A stretch of 64,000 nt of DNA from Hyphomicrobiales bacterium (GTDB lineage Bacteria; Pseudomonadota; Alphaproteobacteria; Rhizobiales; Rhizobiaceae), in contig UCFC01000002.1 of NCBI GenBank assembly GCA_900471515.1, forward strand, positions 112,627 through 176,626, written 5' to 3'. Made by a program: the position numbers and the translations under genes. A model generated the notes under the pieces. That model saw only the letters and a program-made list of their open reading frames with translations. It had not been told where the DNA came from and searched no databases. Shown piece after piece: positions 54,681-64,000 of this stretch (positions are counted from its first letter, which is position 1; every line of letters starts with the position of its first letter).

Positions 54681-55751
<1,071 letters not shown>

Positions 55752-55773
55752 GGCTGCATGCAGACCGATCTAT

Positions 55774-55806
55774 GAGCCGGGCGGCCTGACACCGCCCGGC
55801 TCTTTT
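55774..55806 (+). terminator. Rho-independent terminator between convergent operons
   Basis: GAGCCGGGCGG (55774-55784) pairs perfectly with CCGCCCGGCTC (55792-55802) around a 7-base loop and is followed by TTTT. It lies between the end of the CUT1 operon and the end of glpK, so it terminates the plus-strand operon and may also serve the minus strand. Confidence 0.85.
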
Positions 55807-55827
55807 CACGGTGGTGGTCCGCCCCCG

Positions 55828-57324
55828 TCAGGTCACCGTGCTGAGCGTGCGCGCAACCGCGTTGCGCCAACCGACGATCCTTGCCTGCCGGTCGACATCA
55901 GCCATATCGGGCTCAAAGCTCCGGTCGCGCGCCCAGGCGCGGGCAAACGCCTCCTGTCCCGGCCAGACACCGGCCTTCGATCCGGCAAGCCAGGCTGCGC
56001 CGAGCGCCGTCGTCTCGAGCGTGGCCGCGCGATCGACGGGGCTGGAGAGAATGTTGGCAAGGTGCTGCATGGTCCATTCGGAAGCCGACATGCCGCCATC
56101 GACGCGCAGAACCGTTTCGATCGGATGGTCGCCCCAATCGCTTCTCATGGCGACGAGAAGATCGAGCGTCTGGTAGGCGACGGATTCGAGGACCGCACGC
56201 GCCAGTTCCGCCGGGCCGCTGTTGCGCGTCAGGCCGAAGATCGCGCCGCGCGCCTCCGGATCCCAATAGGGGGCGCCGAGACCCGTGAAGGCGGGCACGA
56301 TATAGACACGCTGCTGCGGATCGGCCTTGTCGGCCAGCGCACCGGTTTCCGATGCCTTGTCGATGATGCCGAGACCGTCGCGCAGCCATTGCACGGCCGC
56401 CCCGGCGATGAAGATCGAACCTTCCAGCGCATAGGTCGTCCTGCCGTCGAGGCGATAGGCGATGGTGGTGAGCAGCCGGTTCTTCGAGCGCACCAGATCG
56501 TCACCCGTATTCAGCAGCGCAAAACAGCCGGTTCCATAGGTGGATTTCACCATGCCCGGTTCGAAACAGGCATTGCCGATCGTTGCCGCCTGCTGATCGC
56601 CGGCAACGCCGAGGATCGGGATGGCCGCACCGAAAATAGCGGGATCGACGGTGCCGAAATCGTCGGCACAATCCCTGACCTCGGGCAGCAGCGCCCGGGG
56701 GATGCGCAGGATCTCGAGCAGTTCGTCATCCCAGTCGTTCTCGGCAATATTGTAGATGAGGGTTCGCGAGGCGTTGGTGGCGTCGGTGACATGCGCCCGC
56801 CCGCCGGTCAGCTTGTAGATGATCCAGCTGTCGATCGTGCCGAAACAGACTTCGCCGGCCTCGGCGCGGGCGCGCAGTCCCTCGACATTGTCCAGCAGCC
56901 AGCGCAGCTTCGTGCCGGAGAAATAGGGATCGAGAAGCAGGCCGGTCTTGGCGGTAAAGAGCTTTTCATAACCGTCGACCTTCAGCCGGTCGCACATTTC
57001 CGCCGTACGCCGGTCCTGCCAGACGATCGCCTTGTGGAGCGGCCGGCCGGTGGCTCTTTCCCAGACGACGGTCGTCTCGCGCTGGTTGGTGATGCCGACG
57101 GCGGCGATTGCGCCCGGTGCCGTGCCGCTCCTTGCCAGCGCATCGCGCGCCGTCGAAAGCACCGTATCCCAGATTTCGTCGGCATCGTGCTCCACCCAGC
57201 CGGTCTGCGGGAAATGCTGGGTGATCTCCGTCTGCGCCGACGACACGATGTTCATCCGAGGGTCGAAAACGATCGCCCGCGACGATGTCGTGCCCTGGTC
57301 GATGGCAAGGATATGGCCGCTCAT
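55828..57324 (-). CDS. glpK: Glycerol kinase
   Basis: This 498-residue FGGY-family kinase phosphorylates glycerol to sn-glycerol 3-phosphate in the cytoplasm. The N-terminus [16 protein letters not shown] is the glycerol-kinase form of the phosphate loop; further blocks are [28 protein letters not shown] and VDGGMS near the C-terminus. The ATG at 57324 has AGGAA upstream; nine extra codons in the open frame look unused. It is the last gene of the glpDSTPQUV unit on the minus strand, separated from glpV by two hairpins. Product GlpD substrate is thus made in the same operon. Confidence 0.95.
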   Translation of the reverse strand: MSGHILAIDQGTTSSRAIVFDPRMNIVSSAQTEITQHFPQTGWVEHDADEIWDTVLSTARDALARSGTAPGAIAAVGITNQRETTVVWERATGRPLHKAIVWQDRRTAEMCDRLKVDGYEKLFTAKTGLLLDPYFSGTKLRWLLDNVEGLRARAEAGEVCFGTIDSWIIYKLTGGRAHVTDATNASRTLIYNIAENDWDDELLEILRIPRALLPEVRDCADDFGTVDPAIFGAAIPILGVAGDQQAATIGNACFEPGMVKSTYGTGCFALLNTGDDLVRSKNRLLTTIAYRLDGRTTYALEGSIFIAGAAVQWLRDGLGIIDKASETGALADKADPQQRVYIVPAFTGLGAPYWDPEARGAIFGLTRNSGPAELARAVLESVAYQTLDLLVAMRSDWGDHPIETVLRVDGGMSASEWTMQHLANILSSPVDRAATLETTALGAAWLAGSKAGVWPGQEAFARAWARDRSFEPDMADVDRQARIVGWRNAVARTLSTVT

Positions 57325-57403
57325 GACTTCTATTTCCTGCGCAGCAGCCATCGTTCCGCCGGAACGGCAGCTCTGTTCCCGTTTGTGTTCCGGAAGTGGT
57401 GTC

Positions 57404-57432
57404 GACCTTCCCGGCGCGCTGCCGGGAAGGTC
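57404..57432 (-). promoter_or_regulatory. Strong stem-loop between glpV and glpK
   Basis: GACCTTCCCGGC (57404-57415) pairs perfectly over 12 bp with GCCGGGAAGGTC (57421-57432) around a 5-base loop. It lies downstream of glpV on the minus strand, without a T tract on that strand. It may reduce readthrough into glpK or protect glpV mRNA. Confidence 0.65.
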
Positions 57433-57441
57433 TGAAGGCGT

Positions 57442-57458
57442 CCGGGCCTGCGGCCCGG
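57442..57458 (-). promoter_or_regulatory. Second stem-loop between glpV and glpK
   Basis: CCGGGCC (57442-57448) pairs perfectly with GGCCCGG (57452-57458) around a 3-base loop, nine bases after the glpV stop on the minus strand. With the hairpin at 57404 it forms a double structure immediately after the binding-protein gene. Confidence 0.55.
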
Positions 57459-57467
57459 TCGATCAGC

Positions 57468-59198
57468 CTATTTCTTGGCTTCGGCCCAGCTCTTGACGAG
57501 CTCGTCATAGTTGACGGTGATGGGCTTTTCCTTCTCGTTTTCGATCTTCAGCTGCGGAGCAAGGTTGCCCTTGGCGACGGCGTCCTTGTTCCAATATTCA
57601 AGATCGTGCTCCTCGGCGAGTTTCGGGCCGATATCGCCCTGCACCTTGGCGCGTTCGAGGCGCTGCAGCACCTTTTCCTGCTCGGAGCAAAGCGAGTCCA
57701 TCGCTTCCTGCGCCGTCTTTGCGCCCGAGGAGGCGTCACCGATTGCCTGCCACCACAGCTGTGCGAGCTTCGGATAGTCAGGAACGTTCGTACCGGTCGG
57801 CGACCACTGCAGGCGGGCCGGCGAACGGTAGAACTCGATCAGGCCGCCGAGCTTCGGCGCGCGGTCGGTGAAGGATTTGTGGTCCAGCGTGGACTGGCGG
57901 ATGAAGGTCAGGCCCACATGGCTCTTCTTCACGTCGACGGTCTTGGACGTGACGAACTGGGCATAGAGCCAGGCCGCCTTGGCGCGGTCGTCGGGGGTGG
58001 ACTTCATCAGCGTCCAGGAGCCGGCGTCCTGGTAACCGAGCTTCATGCCGTCCTTCCAGTAGACGCCGTGCGGGCTCGGTGCAAAACGCCATTTCGGCGT
58101 GCCGTCGGCATTGACGACCGGCAGGCCATCCTTCACGAAGTCGGCCGTGAAGGCGGTGTAGGTGAACATCTGCTGGGCGACTTCGCCCTGAGACGGGACC
58201 GGGCCGGATTCGGAGAAGGTCATGCCCTGGGCGGCGGCCGGTGCATAGGCCTTCATCCAGTCCAGATATTTCTGGATGGAATAGACGGCTGCCGGGCCGT
58301 TGGTATCGCCGCCGCGTGCGACGCAGGAGCCGACGGGCCGCGAGTTTTCATCGACCTTGATGCCCCATTCGTCAACCGGCTTGCCGTTCGGGATGCCCCT
58401 GTCGCCGTTGCCGGCCATGGACAGCCACGCATCGGTGAAGCGCCAGCCGAGCGACGGGTCCTTCTTGCCGTAGTCCATATGGCCGTAGACCTTCTTGCCG
58501 TCGATCTCGCGGCCGGTGAAGAACTCGGCAATATCCTCATAGGCCGACCAGTTGACCGGCACGCCGAGATCGTAGCCGTACTTCGCCTTGAAGTCCGCCT
58601 TGTTCTTCTCGTCGTTGAACCAGTCGTAGCGGAACCAGTAGAGGTTCGCGAACTGCTGGTCGGGCAGCTGGTAGAGCTTGCCGTCAGGCGCGGTCGTGAA
58701 CGACTTGCCGATGAAGTCGTCGATATCGAGGCCCGGATTGGTGACGTCCTTGCCTTCGTTTGCCATGAAATCGGTCAGCGAGCGGGCCTGCTGGTAACGC
58801 CAATGGGTGCCGATCAGGTCCGAGTCGTTGATATAGGCGTCATAGATGTTTTCGCCCGACTGCATCTGCGTCTGCAGCTTTTCAACGACGTCACCCTCAC
58901 CGATCAGGTCGTGGGTGATCTTGATGCCGGTGATCGCCGTAAAGGCGGGCGCCAGCACCTTCGATTCATATTCGTGCGTGGTGATCGTTTCGGAAACGAC
59001 CTTGATATCCATGCCGGCAAAAGGCTTGGCAGCGTCGATGAACCACTGCATTTCCTTTTCCTGGTCGGCGCGCGTCAGTGTCGAGACGTCGCCGATCTCC
59101 TTGTCGAGGAAGGCCTTCGCCTCGTCCATGCCGGCATAGGCGGAGCCCGCCATGGCCAGCAAAATGCCTGCTGTCGTCGTCAGTAGATGCCGTCGCAT
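57468..59198 (-). CDS. glpV: Glycerol ABC transporter periplasmic binding protein
   Basis: This is a 576-residue secreted binding protein, unusually long for the class, with a signal peptide (about residues 1-22, ending GSAYAG). Blocks such as FAGMDIKVVSETITTHEYE (in part), INDSDLIGTHWRYQQ and the conserved DAGSWTLMKSTPDDR mark the GlpV family of the R. leguminosarum glpSTPQV glycerol importer. It delivers glycerol to GlpP/GlpQ. The gap to the upstream glpU is 78 bp. Two hairpins follow the gene. Confidence 0.92.
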   Translation of the reverse strand: MRRHLLTTTAGILLAMAGSAYAGMDEAKAFLDKEIGDVSTLTRADQEKEMQWFIDAAKPFAGMDIKVVSETITTHEYESKVLAPAFTAITGIKITHDLIGEGDVVEKLQTQMQSGENIYDAYINDSDLIGTHWRYQQARSLTDFMANEGKDVTNPGLDIDDFIGKSFTTAPDGKLYQLPDQQFANLYWFRYDWFNDEKNKADFKAKYGYDLGVPVNWSAYEDIAEFFTGREIDGKKVYGHMDYGKKDPSLGWRFTDAWLSMAGNGDRGIPNGKPVDEWGIKVDENSRPVGSCVARGGDTNGPAAVYSIQKYLDWMKAYAPAAAQGMTFSESGPVPSQGEVAQQMFTYTAFTADFVKDGLPVVNADGTPKWRFAPSPHGVYWKDGMKLGYQDAGSWTLMKSTPDDRAKAAWLYAQFVTSKTVDVKKSHVGLTFIRQSTLDHKSFTDRAPKLGGLIEFYRSPARLQWSPTGTNVPDYPKLAQLWWQAIGDASSGAKTAQEAMDSLCSEQEKVLQRLERAKVQGDIGPKLAEEHDLEYWNKDAVAKGNLAPQLKIENEKEKPITVNYDELVKSWAEAKK

Positions 59199-59276
59199 AA
59201 TATCCTCCCAGGTTTAGCGATTGCAGTCTTTACGTCTCAGGCGGCCAGTACCCCCGGCCTCCATATCACCCTGGCA

Positions 59277-59558
59277 TCACACGTAGCGGAACACGCCGAT
59301 GGCGTAGACCACGGAGAGGCCAAGAGCCCACCACAGGCTGGGTCCGACAAGACCCAGCCATGCGAGATGAATGAACGCTGCCCCCAGCAGCGAGATGAAG
59401 AGCCTGTCGCCGCGCGTGGTTTCGAAACGAAGCAGACCAACGCGCGGCGAGCCCCCCGGCGAAAGGAATTCCCAGACGCTCATGGCAATCAGCAGCGCCA
59501 GGATCGTCAGGAAGAAGAGCGCCGTCGGCAGCGTCCAGGCCATCCAGGAAAAGTTCAT
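59277..59558 (-). CDS. glpU: Small membrane protein of the glycerol transporter locus (DUF2160)
   Basis: This is a 93-residue protein with three hydrophobic segments (about residues 8-30, 50-70 and 72-90) and no catalytic motif. It matches DUF2160 by length and wording (SVWEFLSPGGSPRVGLL) and occupies the glpU position between glpQ and glpV in rhizobial glycerol operons. The function is unknown, and transport was reported not to need every accessory gene. GAGGAGGA is directly upstream of the ATG. Confidence 0.87.
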   Translation of the reverse strand: MNFSWMAWTLPTALFFLTILALLIAMSVWEFLSPGGSPRVGLLRFETTRGDRLFISLLGAAFIHLAWLGLVGPSLWWALGLSVVYAIGVFRYV

Positions 59559-59570
59559 GTCCGGTCCTCC

Positions 59571-60398
<828 letters not shown>

Positions 60399-60412
60399 GG
60401 CTCTCTCCTTTC

Positions 60413-61279
60413 TCAAGCGTTCGCGTCGCTGCTGGTCATGACCGTGTAGAAGATCCATGAGAGCAGCAGGATGATCAGGAAGTAGACGATCGACATGGCC
60501 GCCGCAGGCCCGAGGTCGAACTGGCCGACGGCCATCTTGACGAGGTCGATCGACAGGAAGGTGGTCGAATTGCCCGGTCCGCCGCCGGTGACGACGAAGG
60601 GCTCGGTATAGATCATGAAACTGTCCATGAAGCGCAGCAGCACGGCGATCAAAAGCACGCGCTTCATCTTCGGCAGCTGGATGTAGCGGAAGACGGACCA
60701 GCGCGAGGCGCCGTCGATCTTGGCCGCCTGATAATAGGCATCCGGGATCGAGACGAGGCCGGCATAGCAGAGCAGCACGACGAGGCTCGTCCAGTGCCAG
60801 ACATCCATGACGATGATGGTGATCCAGGCATCGAGCGGATCGCGCACGTAGTTATAATCGAGGCCGATCGCTTCCAGCGTGTGGCCGAGCAGGCCGATAT
60901 CGACGCGGCCGAAGACCTGCCAGATCGTGCCGACGACATTCCACGGGATCAGCAGCGGCAGCGCCATCAGCACGAGGCAGACCGGAACGCCGATACCCTT
61001 CTTCGGCATGTTGAGCGCGATGAAGATGCCGAGCGGAATTTGGAGCGCCAGGATGATGAAGGAGAAGAGCAGGTTGCGCTGCAGGGCCTCCCAGAAACGG
61101 TCGGAATGCAGGATATCGTCGAACCAGTCGGTGCCGGCCCAGAAGAACTCGTTATTGCCGAACGTATCCTGCACCGAATAATTCACCACCGTCATCAGCG
61201 GGATCACCGCCGAGAAGGCGACGAGCAGCAGGACCGGCAGAACCAGAAACCAGGCCTTGTTGTTCCAGGTCTTTTCCAT
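60413..61279 (-). CDS. glpP: Glycerol ABC transporter permease
   Basis: This 288-residue permease begins NNKAWFLVLPVLLLVAF, has six membrane segments and an EAA-type loop (IPDAYYQAAKIDGASRWSVF, in part). It is the first of the two glycerol permeases, three bases after glpT. The gene order D-S-T-P-Q-U-V with K is the basis for the glycerol assignment; the protein alone looks like any MalF-type permease. Confidence 0.9.
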   Translation of the reverse strand: MEKTWNNKAWFLVLPVLLLVAFSAVIPLMTVVNYSVQDTFGNNEFFWAGTDWFDDILHSDRFWEALQRNLLFSFIILALQIPLGIFIALNMPKKGIGVPVCLVLMALPLLIPWNVVGTIWQVFGRVDIGLLGHTLEAIGLDYNYVRDPLDAWITIIVMDVWHWTSLVVLLCYAGLVSIPDAYYQAAKIDGASRWSVFRYIQLPKMKRVLLIAVLLRFMDSFMIYTEPFVVTGGGPGNSTTFLSIDLVKMAVGQFDLGPAAAMSIVYFLIILLLSWIFYTVMTSSDANA

Positions 61280-61282
61280 GGC

Positions 61283-62353
<1,071 letters not shown>

Positions 62354-62362
62354 TGAAACCTC

Positions 62363-63442
62363 CTATGCCGCCTGGCTGCCGGTTGCGATTGCCCGCCCGT
62401 CCGGCCCGAAGGCCATGAGATGGCGGGTGTCGAGGAAGACGGCGATCTCGGTATCGGGATCGATGTCGTGAATGCCATGCGCCAGCATCACCCAGCGCAC
62501 GCCGTTGAAATCGACATGCACGAAGCTTTCCGAGCCGGTGATTTCGGAAATCTGCGTGCGGGCCTGGAGCCGCGGCGAGGCCGGCGTCTGGGCCTCGAGC
62601 GACAGATGATGCGGATGAAAGGCGATCGTGACGGCCCCATCAGGCGTGGCGGCCAGATGCGGCGGCACGATGATCTCGGCACCGGCCCCATGCCGGAAGA
62701 TGGCGCCGTTCTTTTCCACCTCGATGAAATTCAGCGGCGGGTCGGCAAAGGTCTTGGCGGTGACGAGATCGACCGGGCGGCGATAGACCGAAATCGTCTT
62801 GCCGAACTGGGTGACGCGGCCTTCGCTGAGCGTTGCCGTATTGCCGCCAAGCAGCAGGGCTTCGGAGGGTTCCGTCGTCGCATAGACGAAGATCGCGCCC
62901 GACTGGGCGAAGATGCGCGGCAGTTCCTCGCGCAGTTCCTCGCGCAGCTTGTAGTCGAGGTTCGCCAGCGGCTCGTCGAGCAGCACGAGGCTGGCATTCT
63001 TGACGAGCGCGCGGGCAAGGGCGGTGCGCTGCTGCTGGCCGCCGGAAAGGTTGAGCGGCGTGCGGTCGAGATAGGGCGTCAGCTTCAGAAGCTCGGCCGC
63101 CTTGCGCACTTCGAAATCGATCGTCTTCGCATCACGCCCGGCAATGCGCATCGGCGAGGCGATGTTTTCATAGACGCTGAGTGCCGGATAGTTGATGAAC
63201 TGCTGGTAGACCATCGCGACATTGCGCTTCTGCACCGGCATGCCGGTCACGTCGGCGCCGTCGAAATAGACGGAACCGCTGGTCGGCCGGTCGAGGCCGG
63301 CCATCAGCCGCATCAACGATGTCTTGCCGGAGAGCGTCGGTCCAAGCAGGACGTTCAGCGATCCCCGTTCAAATGTCAGGTTCGTCGGGTGAATATGATA
63401 TTCACCGCCGACCATCTTTGCGGCATTGCGCAATTCGAGCAT
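62363..63442 (-). CDS. glpS: Glycerol ABC transporter ATP-binding protein
   Basis: This 359-residue ATPase has an atypical Walker A (GPTLSGKTS, with the essential GK kept), a canonical signature LSGGQQQRTALARAL and Walker B LVLLDEPLANLD, followed by a TOBE region. The H-loop position reads YATTEPSEAL, so the usual switch histidine is a threonine; together with the degenerate signature of GlpT this suggests one active and one inactive site in the heterodimer. It follows glpD after 42 bp and precedes glpT by nine. Confidence 0.92.
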   Translation of the reverse strand: MLELRNAAKMVGGEYHIHPTNLTFERGSLNVLLGPTLSGKTSLMRLMAGLDRPTSGSVYFDGADVTGMPVQKRNVAMVYQQFINYPALSVYENIASPMRIAGRDAKTIDFEVRKAAELLKLTPYLDRTPLNLSGGQQQRTALARALVKNASLVLLDEPLANLDYKLREELREELPRIFAQSGAIFVYATTEPSEALLLGGNTATLSEGRVTQFGKTISVYRRPVDLVTAKTFADPPLNFIEVEKNGAIFRHGAGAEIIVPPHLAATPDGAVTIAFHPHHLSLEAQTPASPRLQARTQISEITGSESFVHVDFNGVRWVMLAHGIHDIDPDTEIAVFLDTRHLMAFGPDGRAIATGSQAA

Positions 63443-63484
63443 TCCGGTTCCCGTGCCTCCTCAAGACGGGGACCACATGCCGGC

Positions 63485-64000
63485 CTAGCCTGCGAGCGTC
63501 GCGGGCAGAGCGGCGATGTACTCCTCCAAAATATGCATCTGTTGTTTCGTCATGTGCAGGCCGGCCTTGGTCCTGCGCCAGAGCACATCGTCAGCGCAGA
63601 CGGCCCATTCGTTGTCGATGAGATAGCGCACCTCGGCCTCGTAGAGATCGGAGCCGAACAGCCGGCCGAGATCGTCCGTCTTGCGGGCATCGCCGAGCAG
63701 CGTGGCGGCCTTGGTGCCGTAGCGGCGGACGAGCCGGCGCGCATGGGCATCGGCCAGGAACGGATAGCGGCCCTTGAGTTTCGTCACTTCCGCCTCGTAG
63801 CCCTGAACCGGAAAGTCGCCGCCCGGCAGATGGCTGCCCGCCGTCCACGGTTTGCCCCTGGCACCGATCGCCTCGCCGATCTTCTCCAGCGCATGTTCCG
63901 ACAGCCGCCGGTAGGTGGTGAGCTTGCCGCCAAAAACGTTGAGCAACGGTGCCTCGCCCGCCTTGCCCTCCACCTTCAGCACATAGTCGCGCGTCGCCTC
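63485..64000 (-). CDS. glpD: Glycerol-3-phosphate dehydrogenase, C-terminal part (cut by window edge)
   Basis: The last 172 codons of glpD are present; the gene continues past base 64000. The fragment begins EATRDYVLKVEG and includes LLNVFGGKLTTYRRLSEHAL, the conserved GGKxTTYR motif of FAD-dependent GlpD, then a helical C-terminal domain (DNEWAVCADDVLWRRTKAGL, in part). GlpD oxidises glycerol 3-phosphate to dihydroxyacetone phosphate at the inner membrane. It is the upstream gene of the whole minus-strand operon as far as visible. Confidence 0.93.
   Translation of the reverse strand, partial: EATRDYVLKVEGKAGEAPLLNVFGGKLTTYRRLSEHALEKIGEAIGARGKPWTAGSHLPGGDFPVQGYEAEVTKLKGRYPFLADAHARRLVRRYGTKAATLLGDARKTDDLGRLFGSDLYEAEVRYLIDNEWAVCADDVLWRRTKAGLHMTKQQMHILEEYIAALPATLAG

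Overview
The window looks like a chromosome or large plasmid segment of a Rhizobium-type alphaproteobacterium (R. etli / R. leguminosarum group). This rests on the gene families and layout, not on a search: the DNA is GC-rich, there are four sugar ABC transporters each beside GntR-type regulators, a glpDSTPQUV-K glycerol operon of the rhizobial type, and a D-apiose/D-apionate catabolic cluster like that described in Rhizobium. I see no rRNA, tRNA, CRISPR array, replication origin or intact insertion sequence.

Layout. 1-2.0 kb: XRE regulator, LtrA membrane protein, LuxR-type HTH remnant. 2.0-18.5 kb: sugar catabolism: a DHDPS-family aldolase/dehydratase with its GntR regulator and a 16-bp palindrome; a second GntR; an AraFGH-type transporter; aldose 1-epimerase; SDR sugar dehydrogenase; a GntR with two tandem winged-helix domains, coupled to an alpha/beta hydrolase and facing a 26-bp palindrome; and a second transporter (binding protein, two permeases, ATPase) followed by an enolase-superfamily acid-sugar dehydratase and a RhaM/FucM-type mutarotase. 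Together these supply every step type of an oxidative (non-phosphorylating) aldose pathway. 18.5-19.9 kb: HicBA toxin-antitoxin, a truncated second antitoxin and 589 bp without a supported gene. 19.9-28.5 kb: SLC13 transporter, two-component system, a set of envelope/secreted proteins (two share a Cys-x4-Cys repeat), LysR regulator, AhpD-like protein and a PNPOx-like protein.

28.7-40.4 kb: complete D-apiose module: GntR regulator, RuBisCO-like protein, 3-oxo-isoapionate kinase, D-apionate oxidoisomerase, pentose ABC transporter with a DUF2291 lipoprotein, D-apiose dehydrogenase and D-apionate lactonase. 40.8-49.7 kb: envelope glycan genes: SUMF1-type lipid- or membrane-anchored protein, ALG10-like membrane glycosyltransferase candidate, large beta-helix protein, then a HAD-UbiA fusion, GtrA, DprE1-like and DprE2-like genes that together would make and flip a polyprenyl-phosphate D-arabinofuranose donor. 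50.0-55.8 kb: CUT1 oligosaccharide transporter operon with a cytosolic DUF5060/DUF4038 glycoside hydrolase. 55.8-64 kb: glycerol uptake and catabolism, ending in a glpD cut by the window edge.

Main observation: the promoters of the RuBisCO-like operon, of apnO and of the CUT1/glycoside-hydrolase operon share the core CTCAT(T/C)ATACCAG. This links the hydrolase operon to D-apiose catabolism and suggests an import-and-cleave system for apiose-containing glycosides, with the hydrolase as a candidate intracellular apiosidase. A second recurring feature is a strong stem-loop directly after each sugar-binding-protein gene.
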